Positions 10,699-22,500 of a stretch of DNA of 64,000 nucleotides are shown piece after piece (positions within the stretch are counted from its first letter, which is position 1; each line of letters begins with the position of its first letter). The notes under the pieces were generated by a model. The model was not told the origin of the DNA, did not search any database, and saw nothing but the letters and a program-made list of their open reading frames with translations. This stretch comes from Bilabrum cf. latius (lineage: Eukaryota > Bigyra: Bicosoecida > Bigyra > Bicosoecida): positions 558,001 to 622,000 of the forward strand of contig OZ237756.1 of the NCBI GenBank assembly GCA_965178125.1. Direction: 5' to 3'. The translations under genes were made by a program, and so were the position numbers.

Positions 10699-13600
10699 AT
10701 GACTATGTATGAATCAGATGAACCGTGCATCCGGACCACGTACCGGATTGGGTACTGGGCTGGCACGCTGATGAACGTTGCAGCCATTATCTGGGCACTG
10801 GTAGCGGGGTACCTTTGCTACGGCTCCTCTTGGACCCCCTGGGCCATCATGGCGCTAGCAATTGCTTAGTTAATTGTGCAGCAGTACGGAGATTGGGCCA
10901 TGAACCGGGATAGGTACAACCATACGTACGCTTTCCTCGTGATGCAGTTCTTTTCGCTTGTGGTCCTCGTCACCCTTGGCGCTTCTGCCATCATTGACAT
11001 CCCGAAGGTAAGCCTTGCAACATTGATTGTGTATGGTTTGATTGGCATCTAGGCTGCTGAGAGTGCGTTTCGACGAACCCAGCATGGCCATCGGAGACAA
11101 ATCTTTGGTTTGCGGGGAATCCTTGGCATCGTTTGCCGGTGCATTATACCTGTCAAGGAGTGCATGGAATGGGTTCCAAGATAGTTTGTATCACGCACAG
11201 CTCGAAAGCTTCTTCCGTGCCGCACTTTACAACATCTGCGCAGGCGAAGGAGTACCTGGACGACCACTGGATTTTCCTGCAGGTCAAGGTGATTCCGTTC
11301 ACAACCCTGATCGACGCAAAGCGGGAAACGGAACAGCTCCTTAGAAGCCTGGGAATCATGATTTTCTTCACTGAGGTGCCTGCATTCGTCCTGTTCCACC
11401 GCGCGTGGATGCATTTGGACGGGTTTGCGGGGCTCGCCAAGGGCCAGTTCACGCTGCTGCTCCCCCAAATCGCGGCGATATTTGTATTCGCTGCCACGGC
11501 CGCTTCGCTGTCCATCGCTGGCGTAGAGGTATCCACGTTTGCCACTCCAGTGCACGCGCCGACGCTCGTTGCGGTGTCTGTGCTGTCTTTCCTCGTTGTG
11601 CTCGCCTGCTTTGCCGCGATGATCGGGGCTCTGTTCTGGGGATCCCACCACAGCGCCAACGTGCTGGCGCTGATAATCGTGGCACCGCCAAGCATTTTCG
11701 CTCTGATCGCGGGAATCACGCTCATCGCCAGGGCGGGATAGGTGGAGGACTTTGTCACGCCGCGCTGGGACGACATCAAGAACTTCGTTCCGATCGATTA
11801 CCAGTCCCTCCCTGCTTCCACGTACGTCCTCGACAGCGCAACCCTCATGAAGCAGGCGGGACTTGCCGCGCTCGTGCAGGGCCTGCTGGGCGTCGTGTTT
11901 CTCGTGATCGAGATTCCAGCCATCCAGTGGCAGATCCAGCACACGCTGGGTAGGACCCCAGGCGCCGTGACGGTTGCAACCAACCGGAGGCTGCTGCAGC
12001 AGTACGGCCGCGGGAAAGCGCGCGGCGCCGGTGACGCGGGGGCCCTGGGTTCCGCTGACGGCGTGGTGCCGGGCCAGCAGGGCACGTCCACCGGTGGAGT
12101 GGGCAGCGGCGGCGATGGCGGCGAAGGGAAGGCCGACAGCGACGGCTCGGGTTCCGGCTCCGGATCCGATCGCAGGGGTTCGGAGGCGGTTCCGGGTCAG
12201 GGTGTCCAGCTGGTCAAGAGCTCCACTGGGGGCATCGGTTCCGCAGGGAACGGCGCCGCGGCGCCCTCGGCAGGCACGAACTTGCTGGACGATGACGGGG
12301 CCTCGTAGGGAGGCAACGACGAGGATGAGATCGGGGGACAGGGGGATTCGATGGAGAGCTACTACTCCACCGGTGGATCCAAGGCGGGGAGGGGCGGGGG
12401 CGGCGGCGGGGGAGGGTATGGCTCCTCTGCGGGGGCCGGCGGGATCGGATCAAGCTCTGCACTCGTCAGCGACGACGCGATCGACACGCACCCATCGATG
12501 CGTGTGAGCAGGCCTGCGCCGAAACGGATCATCGATGGGTCCATGACGCCGCTCTTGGAGTGCTTCAGGCCCGCCCTGGCAGACACGTTCCTGACGGTAA
12601 TAGAGTACTGGGCCTGCACTGCCACGGTGGCCGCACTCGTCATCATCGGGCTGGTGCTCATGTCCGTTGGGGTTGCCGTCGTGGAGCGGCAGGCACGGTG
12701 TGACCTGCTGGTGGCCGACGGGGTGCCCATGTCCGTGCACAACTTCACGTTCCCCACGCAGTTCCAGTCGCTGCTCACGTTCAAAAACCACTTCCCGAGG
12801 GGCCAGCTGATTGTGGAGCAGGTGCTCACGGATGAGAGTCCGTACGGGGGAGGCAACTTCGGGGTGCAGGTGCGGCAGTGGTCCGACGACTCCTCCCGGT
12901 TGTTCTCCAGGGAACAATTGCAGGACATGGTCAAGTACGAGGTGCTGATCGCCGACGATGACCCGTTCATGTTCGAGGAGGAGGAGGAGAGCAAATCGAC
13001 CAACGGCCCACCGGGCAGGCGGACGGCCCTGCGCCCTGTGTACAACGCCAACTTGACCGGCGTGTTCCCACCCGTGACCTCAGACAACAGCGAGGGGCTG
13101 AAGAGATGCGACGTGCTCGAGGTCAAGCTGGTGGTTCCCCTGATCAAGAACCCCTTCATCCTGAGCAAAATGAGAAGGGCCAGGGAACAATCGGCCGGGG
13201 AACAAGGAGGCGTCGAGGCGGGGTCGCCGGGCAGGAGGGTGCTGTCCGAGGCGGAGGCAGAGGCGCTTCTGGAGGAGGACCCCGCCACGTGGGGGGAATT
13301 CCCCCAGGGGTCCAGTAGCGGGGTCACCCCCGTGCTGGGGGAACATCAGGCGAGGGAGCTGTGGGCCGTCGCTCGGACCGGCGGGCCGGGGCGAGCGCCC
13401 ACCGCCACGAGTGCCCGCAAGCTGTCCGAGTCCAGGCTGGGGCACCCGGGACCGAACCCCGCTGCGCTGGCGCGGGCCCAGGCCGAGTCGCACGGGTTTC
13501 TATCGCTGGCGGCGCGCGCCATCTCGGGTCTGTTCCTCGGGAGTGAAGGTCCTTCCGAGGTTGCAACCGGCATGCAGGGCAGGCGCATGAGCGCGCAGGA

Positions 13601-14843
13601 GGTGCAGAGCCACGTGGGCCTGGGCGGCCGCGCCTGGGTGGGTGGCACGAGACCTGGCGACGGGGGCTTCTGGCTGGGCGACGGTCGCACTCGTCACACC
13701 TGGGAAGAGGACCCGACCCAGCCGCTGAGTGAGAGCCGAAAGACGCGCGCGTCGCGGCGCGCGCTGCTGAACCGACTCGGAGCCGACGGTGCCATCGAGT
13801 GCTATTACGTCCTGGAGTCGACGCATGCCTTCGTCGACGTGCGGGGAATGTTCTCCACGAACCTTCCCGGCTTCGAGATCCTGAATGTGACGACTAAGGA
13901 CGGCGGGATCCGGGCCTCCGAGATTATGGGGGCGGTGGAGGTGGACGACTACGAGGGCGAAACCACGATGAACGTTCGCTCGGAAACGGGTCGGATCTCG
14001 ATCCAGCGGGCGGTGCTACCCGGCATCGTCGTGAAGAGTGGGGGCCCTGTCAGCTGTTCCTCGTGCATTTCCGGTTCCGTGGATGCGACCAACACCGATG
14101 CTGCGCTGCCTGCGACCATCATGGGACACGTGCTTGTGGAGGGGACGGGCGACGGGGAGCGGGTCGTGGTTTCCCGCGCCCTCGCCGGCTTCAACATCGA
14201 GGTGAAGTCGGCTGGAGACCTTATCGTATCCAACAGCGCGGCTGGCCCTGCCCTGGGGCTGTCCTTGTCGTCGAGGGGCGACATGGTGCTTTCCAGCCTG
14301 CTCATGGCATCGGGAAATCAGACCGACCTGGACGTGCGGGGAAATAGTTTCTCCGCATCCGCCGTGTTCTCCAACCGCATCAAGCTCCACGCCGACAGCG
14401 CGAGCCTATCCATCGCTGAGGCCTTCATCGGCGTGGCCACCCCCACCGGCGAGCTGGCCGACAGCTTCAAGCCTAAGATCACGCCTACTGCGGGATTCAA
14501 CTACTCCTTGCCGGCCGTGGATCTCAAGACGAACAAGGGCAAGCTGAGTCTCATCGGACTGGGGGCAGCACCCGCTGACGCGGACCTGCACTTCGACGCC
14601 AACATGCAGGTGGACTTGGAGACGAACAAGGGGGCGCTCAAGGTGGAGGTGAACGGAGGGGGGTACACGGGAAATTACACGTGCTCCAGCTCGGGCCGCA
14701 TTACCGTTGAGATTGAGGAACAGGCTGCCCCCAGCAGTGGGGTCATCGGGGACCCCCCGAATGTCCCCACGGTGGGGCGGCTGAGGTTAGAGAGCACAAA
14801 GGGGGGGGCCATCGACCTCGCTGTGCTTGACCCCTCCTTCTGA
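10699..14843 (+). CDS. Polytopic membrane protein with large repetitive beta-rich C-terminal region
   Basis: Begins at ATG 10699; donor GTAAGCC at 11007 and acceptor ATCTAG near 11052 remove a first intron, and a second intron ends at TCTGCGCAG near 11241 (its donor is ambiguous). From there one frame runs to TGA at 14841, through TAG at 11739 and 12306 (and 10867 in exon 1), read as Gln. At least eight hydrophobic segments are visible, for example NVAAIIWALVAGYLCYG, FTLLLPQIAAIFVFAATAA, VLSFLVVLACFAAMIGALF and VAALVIIGLVLMSVGVAVV. After the last (about 12620) comes a long soluble part of Gly/Val/Asp-rich short strands (NVTTKDGGIRASEIMGAVEV; NVRSETGRISIQRAVLPGIV), resembling the DUF4097-type beta-solenoid of adhesin-like proteins. 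Probably a surface protein; function unknown. Confidence 0.65.
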
Positions 14844-16009
14844 TCGGATCGGATCGGATCGTAACGGTGACGGTGACGGGATGGATGGTGGGAAGAATCG
14901 GACCCGGAATCGGAACTGGACCAGATTGGAGGATCGGATCATTGGCGGCAGTGGATGGGGCGCTGTCTTGTTGCAGGGACATCAGCAGCTGGGTTGTTGT
15001 GGTGGTGATGCCGAGTGTGTGGAGAGAAGCGAAACGAGGGGGTGAGGGAGAAAGGGGGGGTGCTGTTGCAGGTTGTTGCCTGCCTGCCACAGCTGTGGGG
15101 TGCTGCCCTAGGTCTATGTGTGCCTAGTGCTGTAGCGTGACGCTAGTGCACTGTGCCTTTGCCCCGAAGCCGCGGCAGGTGCTGGAGGGAGGGAGGGAGG
15201 CCACAGGTGCGGAGGGGCAGCTGTGTCCCGTGCCGTTGGGGCGATCGGCGATTTGGACGAGTATCCCAGTCGCGAGCTAGCTTGCAAATGGCTGGGCAGA
15301 TGAGGGCGGGAAGGAGGAGATGATTTTTTGGTGTGGTGAGCAGAGCACGAGGCCGTGCGTGAGACTCGAGGAGGAGGAGGAGGAGGTGTTTTTCTGTTGG
15401 GAGAGGTGCGCGGCATGCCGATTTGGGCGGATAGTCCCGACTCGGGGAGCGTGCGCCCCACTCTAGCTTGGTTTCATGCACTTCAAATTTTATGCGTTGT
15501 TTATTATTTAACTGTGGCCAGCATCCGGGTCATTTCGCTCCCGTTGGCAATCCAAGGCGGTTGCACTGGGCGCCGCGGGATCGCTGTGCTGCCAGCGGAA
15601 CCAACGGACCGCAATCGTCGCGCCCGTGCACTGTGCTGGCGGGGCGCGATAGAACCGATCCGTGATCGGGGATGTAGCACAGGTATCGGATTCCAAGCAG
15701 CAGCAGCAGCACGCTGCAGACCCAAGGAGCTGGCAAAGAGGCTGAGGCCGGGCAGGCTAGCTGGCGGGTTGGGGAGCGAGCACCACGTAGTCTAGTCGAT
15801 GGGACGGGACGGGAGGTAGCAAAGGGCCGCTGGAGGCAGCCAGGTTGGGGACTCAGTGTGCGTAACGCTGCGTTGCCAGCTATTCAACTTATAGGTGGCC
15901 TTGGATGGGGTATCACACCCATACATTTCGAAAGGCGCTCGGCGATCGCTTGAGGGAGCAGGGTTCCGGATTTGCCACCAGAACGAGCCATGCACGGGCA
16001 CTGCGAATC
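14844..16009. other. Intergenic, no gene supported
   Basis: Starts with GATCG tandem pentamers (about 14842-14860) just after the membrane-protein stop. GC-rich, with purine-rich stretches. Several open frames exist on both strands but none has family character or splice support. Confidence 0.5.
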
Positions 16010-16876
16010 ATGCCGTGCAAGCTATGCGGGCAATCAGGCCACAACCGACGGTCATGCCCATCTTCTATCACAAGTACATCCACTCAAGTGATCGCAATCG
16101 ATGAAAATGCCCCCATCCTCAGCAAAGACGGCCTGCTGCTAGCATCAGCTGCAGCCAGCGAACCTGCCCCCGTCGCAGGGACGAAGCGCGCCCGCAAGCC
16201 GACCACGTGCTCCATATGCAATCAACAAGGCCACAACAAGCGACCATGTCCCCGGAAGCGAGACATTGAAAACGGAATGCTCCCAGATGCGGCCGATCCG
16301 CCAGACGCGCCAACTGCAACTAGTGGCGCGACAGAATCGCCAGCTATATCAGGCATTGGAGGCCCATTGATCGACCTGTCGAGTGATTCGGATGGATCTC
16401 CAGTGGCAAAGAAGGCGCGATCTGGTGCGCTGGCCGAGCATGCCGCGGAGAGCAAGGCTGTTGCCGCTTTTTCGAGCAAGCGAGCACCAACGGTCGGGGA
16501 GGCAAAATGCACGTCGTCATTATCCGGTGCCGCTGCAGGTATGGCTATCGGCCTTAATGTGTCTAAGAAGTCCAAGGTGTGGCCGCATCCCAAGAAAAGG
16601 AGCAAGAAGCCAGGCAAGAAGGCCGGCACAGCGACCGCAGCAGAGCTTGCGACCAAGACCACTGGCACCGGCAACCAGCCCTCTGGCAAGGCCAAGGCGA
16701 GCAGCGCAAGCACGGCCACGCCCAAAGTCAAAAAGGCGATACAACTGCCTTCATTTATGATTGAACGTCCGCCGCCCTCCCCCAAGCATAAGCCCAAGCC
16801 AAAGCCCAAGCCAAAGAAGAGTGGATCGACGATTGGAAACTGGCGAAGGGGCCCACCAAGCTGGTCCCGATGGTGA
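16010..16876 (+). CDS. CCHC zinc-knuckle protein, short paralogue
   Basis: 288 residues, TGA stop. Starts with two CX2CX4HX4C knuckles (CKLCGQSGHNRRSC at residues 3-16 and CSICNQQGHNKRPC), as in RNA- or ssDNA-binding proteins. The first ~190 residues are almost identical to the start of the gene at 19598; after that the copy diverges and ends in a Lys/Pro-rich tail (KHKPKPKPKPKK), lacking the ankyrin part. An upstream in-frame ATG at 15905 exists, but the shared start with the long paralogue favours 16010. It is either a shortened functional copy or a truncated duplicate. Confidence 0.6.
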   Translation: MPCKLCGQSGHNRRSCPSSITSTSTQVIAIDENAPILSKDGLLLASAAASEPAPVAGTKRARKPTTCSICNQQGHNKRPCPRKRDIENGMLPDAADPPDAPTATSGATESPAISGIGGPLIDLSSDSDGSPVAKKARSGALAEHAAESKAVAAFSSKRAPTVGEAKCTSSLSGAAAGMAIGLNVSKKSKVWPHPKKRSKKPGKKAGTATAAELATKTTGTGNQPSGKAKASSASTATPKVKKAIQLPSFMIERPPPSPKHKPKPKPKPKKSGSTIGNWRRGPPSWSRW

Positions 16877-16988
16877 TGAGAAGCAGCTGCTCGCTGCCAC
16901 CGCAACACGGGATCTTCAATAGGATAGCCTGGTCTTCTCGTATTATCAACGATGACGCTTGTTCCATCGTATGGTCCAGAATGCTGGC

Positions 16989-17090
16989 GAGCGCAAGTCC
17001 TTGGATCGAGTTCAAGAAAAGAGCGCAAGTCCTTGGATCGAGTTCAAGAAAAGAGCGCAAGTCCTTGGATCGAGTTCAAGAAAAGAGCGC
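16989..17090. repeat. 32-bp direct repeat, three copies
   Basis: Copies start at 16989, 17021 and 17053 with core GCGCAAGTCCTTGGATCGAG. The copies appear identical, so the expansion is recent. Confidence 0.95.
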
Positions 17091-17105
17091 CGGTACTACT
17101 GCTAT

Positions 17106-17225
17106 GCAGCTCTATGGACCTGCACGTGCTCCAGCTCAGGCCGTGTTGCCGTTGAGATGGGAGAACAGGCTGCCCCCAGCAATGGCGGTATCGGGGACCC
17201 CCGGATGTCCCCACAGTGGGGCAGC
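17106..17225 (+). repeat. Degraded copy of the 3' end of the membrane-protein gene
   Basis: Matches about 14677-14795 with scattered changes, including ACGTGCTCCAGCTC, CAGGCTGCCCCCAGCA and CGGGGAC...TGTCCCCAC. It leads directly into the first 40-bp array, whose unit resembles the last bases of this copy (GGGGCAGCTGGGG...GAGAGCACAC). Confidence 0.85.
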
Positions 17226-17855
17226 TGGGGCAGCCAGCGGAGAGCACACGTGGATGAGGGGCAGCTGGGGCAGCCAGCGGAGAGCACACGTGGATGAGGG
17301 GCAGCTGGGGCAGCCAGTGGAGAGCACACGTGGATGAGGGGCAGCTTGGGCAGCCAGTGGAGAGCACACGTGGATGAGGGGCAGCTGGGGCAGCCAGTGG
17401 AGAGCACACGTGGATGAGGGGCAGCTGGGGCAGCCAGTGGAGAGCACACGTGGATGAGGGGCAGCTGGGGCAGCCAGTGGAGAGCACACGTGGATGAGGG
17501 GCAGCTGGGGCAGCCAGCGGAGAGCACACGTGGATGAGGGGCAGCTGGGGCAGCCAGTGGAGAGCACACGTGGATGAGGGGCAGCTGGGGCAGCCAGTGG
17601 AGAGCACACGTGGATGAGGGGCAGCTGGGGCAGCCAGCGGAGAGCACACGTGGATGAGGGGCAGCTGGGGCAGCCAGTGGAGAGCACACGTGGATGAGGG
17701 GCAGCTGGGGCAGCCAGCGGAGAGCACACGTGGATGAGGGGCAGCTGGGGCAGCCAGTGGAGAGCACACGTGGATGAGGGGCAGCTGGGGCAGCCAGTGG
17801 AGAGCACACGTGGATGAGGGGCAGCTGGGGCAGCCAGTGGAGAGCACACGTGGAT
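17217..17855. repeat. 40-bp minisatellite array, about 16 copies
   Basis: Unit contains GCAGCTGGGGCAGCCAG[C/T]G and GAGAGCACACGTGGATGAGG. Copies differ mainly at one C/T position. Open frames in every register on the minus strand (SCPSSTCALHWLPQLPLIHV type) are a by-product of a 40-base period and are not genes. Confidence 0.97.
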
Positions 17856-18462
17856 TGAACCTAGACTACAGATCAGATTTGTTCCTTCAACCACACCCAT
17901 TGGCTCATCTTCACGGCTGCTGCAAACTCCACTGGTTGGCAGTTACCAAAAAGAAAAATTCCTGCCCCCGGTCCCGCGGACCCACTGGGCTTCACCCCGA
18001 ACGACTGGTTCTTCACCGGTCCACCAGAATGCGGTATTCATCTGACACTACGAATGTACACACCACTTTCCCCATGCACCCGACTGGCCTCGTCGCCACA
18101 TGGCTTCCTGTTCCTGTTCCCCGCCCTAGGGACCGTGTGCTTTGCTCCCAGCATCGCCACCTTGGCCCTATCCTTTCAGCTTGCACGCGCCGGTCCTGGC
18201 CGACCTGCCGTGCGCCCCATCTGTCCACCCACCTGTTGGCCTTCTGCGTGCTGCTGGCCATGCAGTCCGCTGCCACCCGCGTCTCCCTCGTGCCTTGCAC
18301 CTGGAGCCCCCATTCCTCCCGTTGTGTTCTCCCTGTTGACACCGCACTGTCGTCGCCTGTGCCGGTGTCCCCCTCTTCTTCTCCACCTCCTGTCCTCCCG
18401 CCTCGTCTTCCGTCTCACCTCTGCTCCCCGTTGCTTCAATCCTGATGTCCGAGTACATATAA
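17856..18462. repeat. Segmental duplication, copy 1 (partner 26788-27520)
   Basis: Shares long near-identical stretches with 26788-27520, from CTAGACTACAGATCAG to GATGTCC[G/A]AGTACATATAACAG. Here it sits between the two 40-bp arrays as if it had been inserted into a single array. No protein supported. Confidence 0.9.
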
Positions 18463-19391
18463 CAGAGGGGCAGCTAGGGCAGCCAGTGGAGAGCACACGT
18501 GGATGAGGGGCAGCTGGGGCAGCCAGTGGAGAGCACACGTGGATGAGGGGCAGCTGGGGCAGCCAGTGGAGAGCACACGTGGATGAGGGGCAGCTGGGGC
18601 AGCCAGCGGAGAGCACACGTGGATGAGGGGCAGCTGGGGCAGCCAGTGGAGAGCACACGTGGATGAGGGGCAGCTGGGGCAGCCAGTGGAGAGCACACGT
18701 GGATGAGGGGCAGCTGGGGCAGCCAGTGGAGAGCACACGTGGATGAGGGGCAGCTGGGGCAGCCAGTGGAGAGCACACGTGGATGAGGGGCAGCTGGGGC
18801 AGCCAGCGGAGAGCACACGTGGATGAGGGGCAGCTGGGGCAGCCAGCGGAGAGCACACGTGGATGAGGGGCAGCTGGGGCAGCCAGTGGAGAGCACACGT
18901 GGATGAGGGGCAGCTGGGGCAGCCAGCGGAGAGCACACGTGGATGAGGGGCAGCTGGGGCAGCCAGTGGAGAGCACACGTGGATGAGGGGCAGCTGGGGC
19001 AGCCAGCGGAGAGCACACGTGGATGAGGGGCAGCTGGGGCAGCCAGCGGAGAGCACACGTGGATGAGGGGCAGCTGGGGCAGCCAGTGGAGAGCACACGT
19101 GGATGAGGGGCAGCTGGGGCAGCCAGTGGAGAGCATACGTGGATGAGGGGCAGCTGGGGCAGCCAGCGGAGAGCACACGTGGATGAGGGGCAGCTGGGGC
19201 AGCCAGTGGAGAGCACACGTGGATGAGGGGCAGCTGGGGCAGCCAGCGGAGAGCACACGTGGATGAGGGGCAGCTGGGGCAGCCAGCGGAGAGCACACGT
19301 GGAGGAGGGGCAGCTGGGGCAGCCAGCGGAGAGCACACGTGGATGAGGGGCAGCTGGGGCAGCCAGCGGAGAGCACACGTGGATGAGGGGC
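18463..19391. repeat. 40-bp minisatellite array, about 23 copies
   Basis: Same unit, strand and variants as the array at 17217-17855. One copy has GAGAGCATACG and one TGGAGGAGG. Ends with GGGGCATGCTC at about 19388. Confidence 0.97.
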
Positions 19392-19597
19392 ATGCTCTTA
19401 CTGGCGACCACAGCATAGCTACTATTGCACGGAGTACACAATTGGTTCCCATTAGTAGTATAGGCGCGAATAGTGATTCAAGGATAGCCAGACAGAATCG
19501 CCATGTAGATCTATAGACTACTTAATCCGGTATTTCCGGATTTGCCACCCCAACTCAAGAAGCCTCTTTTGTCCAGTACTCCCCACTCCTGCTATCG

Positions 19598-22500
19598 ATG
19601 CCGTGCAAGCTGTGCGGACAATCAGGCCACAACCGACGGTCATGCCCATCCTCTAGCACAAGTACATCCACTCAAGTGATCGCAATCGATGAAAATGCCC
19701 CCATCCTCAGCAAAGATGGCCTGCTGCTAGCATCAGCTGCAGCCAGCGAACCTGCCCCCGTCGCAGGGACGAAGCGCGCCCGCAAGCCGACCACGTGCTC
19801 CATATGCAATCAACAAGGCCACAACAAGCGATCATGTCCCCGGAAGCGAGACATTGAAAACGGAATGCTCCCAGATGCGGCCGATCCGCCAGACGCGCCA
19901 ACTGCAACCAGTGGCGCGACAGAATCGCCAGCTATGTCAGGCATTGGAGGCCCATTGATCGACCTGTCGAGTGATTCGGATGGATCTCCAGTGGTAAAGA
20001 AGGCGCGATCTGGTGCGCTGGCCGAGCATGCCGCGGAGAGCAAGGCTGTTGCCTCTTTTTCGAGCAAGCGAGCACCAACGGTCGGGAAGGCAGATGCGTC
20101 CTCCGACGGCACTGCCGCGCGCAACAGCGGCTGCATCACAGCAGCATCCGCAGCAGATGGCTCAACAGTAACGAAAAAGTCCAAGGTATGGCCACATCCC
20201 AAGAAAAGGAGCAAGAAGCCAGGCAAGAAGGCCCGCACAGCGACCGCAGCAGAGCTTGCGACCAAGACCACTGGCAGCCAGCCCGAGGCGAGCACCACCA
20301 GCACTGACAGCACGGCTGCCGCGTCCAAAACGAACACATCGAACAAGAGCACGGCCCGCAAGTTTGCAATGCCGCTGTCGGCTCTGAGGCGGTGCGGCGC
20401 CGCAGCCTCCAAGACGACCCCGAGCAAGTCCAAGGCAACGAACACGAAGAAGAAGAACCAAAGGACCAAGGTCGATGCAGCTGCCAATGACAGCGATGAG
20501 GACGAGGCGGAGCCCCTTGCCGCCTCTGGTAAAGCTTTGGCTCGGCGTACTGGTCGCAAAGCACCCGCCTGTTCCTACTGCAAGCAGCCAGGCCACACGC
20601 GGCGCACATGCCCAACCCAGCTGGCTGACAAGCGCAGGGTCCGGGACCGAATCCGGCAGGAGGCCAAGGAGGCAGCCAAGTCGGACGATATCGAAAAAAT
20701 AAAAGCCATCGTGTCCTCCGGGAATGGATCCCCGGAGAGCATGGCGAGCCACGTGTACGAAGAGGAAATCGAAGAGAGCGTCAAGCCGCACGGCCCGTTC
20801 CGCAACCACTTCTGCACGTACACCTCGGGCTCTACAGGAACCGGCACGGAAGATCCTCGGCTGCACCCCCGGCTGGCATACATCGCGTTCCTGAACGACT
20901 CCGAGCAGGTGCTTCGGTGGGCACTAGAGGCCGAGGAAACGGAGAGTGGTGGTCGGTGCAGGTACTCGTCACAGTGCCAGGCAGGCGTGCTCCTGCAGTG
21001 GGCCGCGTATCTCGGTGACGAATCCAAGCTGGCCATGGTGCTTCGCGCCCTCCCTGGGGCCGGGGCAGATGCAGAGGCAGGGGCAGGGGCAGGGGCAGAT
21101 GCAGGGGCAGGGGCAGATGCAGAGCCAGAGGCAGGGGCAGATGCTGAGGATGGAGGCAGGGACATGGACGGCACTGGGTTGGTAGGCGCTGGGGCAGCCT
21201 CTGGTGCCGGGGAGTCCGTTGCTTGTTCCCTGAGGCACAAGGACGACCTGCAGTCCGCCCTGCTTGTTGCAGCCAGAGAACACATGAGTGAGGTGAGAGA
21301 CTCGGAGTGGAAACGCGTAGGCGAGCAGAGCGACGGAGACGAGGAGGAGGAGGACGAAGAGGAGCTTGACATTGACTCTGCAGATGGTGAAGATGAAGAG
21401 AGGGACAACGACAGCGTGGACTCCCGCAGCAACGGGCCGAGCCTCAGCCGAGCCTGCCGGCCTTCGCCACGGAGCCGGGAGCTGCCCTGGGGCGATTTTC
21501 CCGCGGTCATTCGGCTGCTGCTCAGGGCCGGCGCAAGGGCCGATTTCGACATTCTCAAGGCCGGCTGCCAGCAGCCCAGCGGGAGAGCCCTGGGATCCCT
21601 CCTGGATGTGTGCCGTGTTCCCCAGGAGCAGCTCAGGGCCTTGTGCCTGTGGGGCGGGGGCGAGGAGGAGCAGGGGGCCTGGGAGCGGGATGGCGAATGC
21701 CCGAGCAAGTACGATTCGTGGGAACACGACAATGACGACGAGGACGAGGATGACGATGACGACGAGGACGAGGATGACGAGGATGAGGAGATTGAAGGCA
21801 AGGGGAACAAGGGAAGTGGCGCTGCAGGGTGTGACGAGTGCGTCCGTTCCATACACCGCGCGCTGCCCACCATCGCGGCGGTATCGCGAGGCCCCCTCAA
21901 AGAACTGCTGGAAAAGTCGGGGCTCGTGACGAGTGAATCCAGCGCCGAAGCTCCGGTCAGTGCCTCGGGCATCATGGAGGGGGATGATGAAGAAGGTGAT
22001 ACGGCAGAGAAGAAGAGGAGGAGGAGGAGGCACCAGCTGGAGCTCACGCTCTACCTGGCAGCCAGTGCAGGAGACGCCATCGCCTGCAGGGAAATGCTCA
22101 AGTGTGGAGCCGCAGTGCCGTGCACCCAGGCGGGCAGGGAGGCACTCCTCCAGGCGATTCTCTGGAGCAAGCGCAGCACCGGTGCCCTGCTTGAGGTGCT
22201 GCTCCCTGCCCTGCTTGAGGCGGAGCGGGCTGGGGAACAAGCAGGGGTAGAGCGGGCTGGGGAACAAGCAGACGCAGCATCATCTCCATCTTCACCTTCA
22301 TCTCCAGCAATGCCAAGCAGCAACAGCTGCAGCAGCTCTGGTGGTGGCGGTGGTGAAGACGAGGACGAGGACGGTCCCCCCACGGGCCTGCGGGGGTGGA
22401 TGACCTGCAGGGGGAACAGGAGGCCATACCACGACAGCAGGCACAGCAACCCGAGGTACGAGGGATGCAGCGGATCACTACTGGTCGAAGACCACGGGTC

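Noticed and set aside
10867-10869. Intron explaining the TAG in the membrane gene
   Set aside because: No splice pair around it fits, and the frame continues with normal protein on both sides.
17044-19452. Long minus-strand frames of 235-421 codons (CALHWLPQLPLIHV repeats)
   Set aside because: They exist in all three registers because the 40-bp unit has no stop; products of the minisatellite, not genes.
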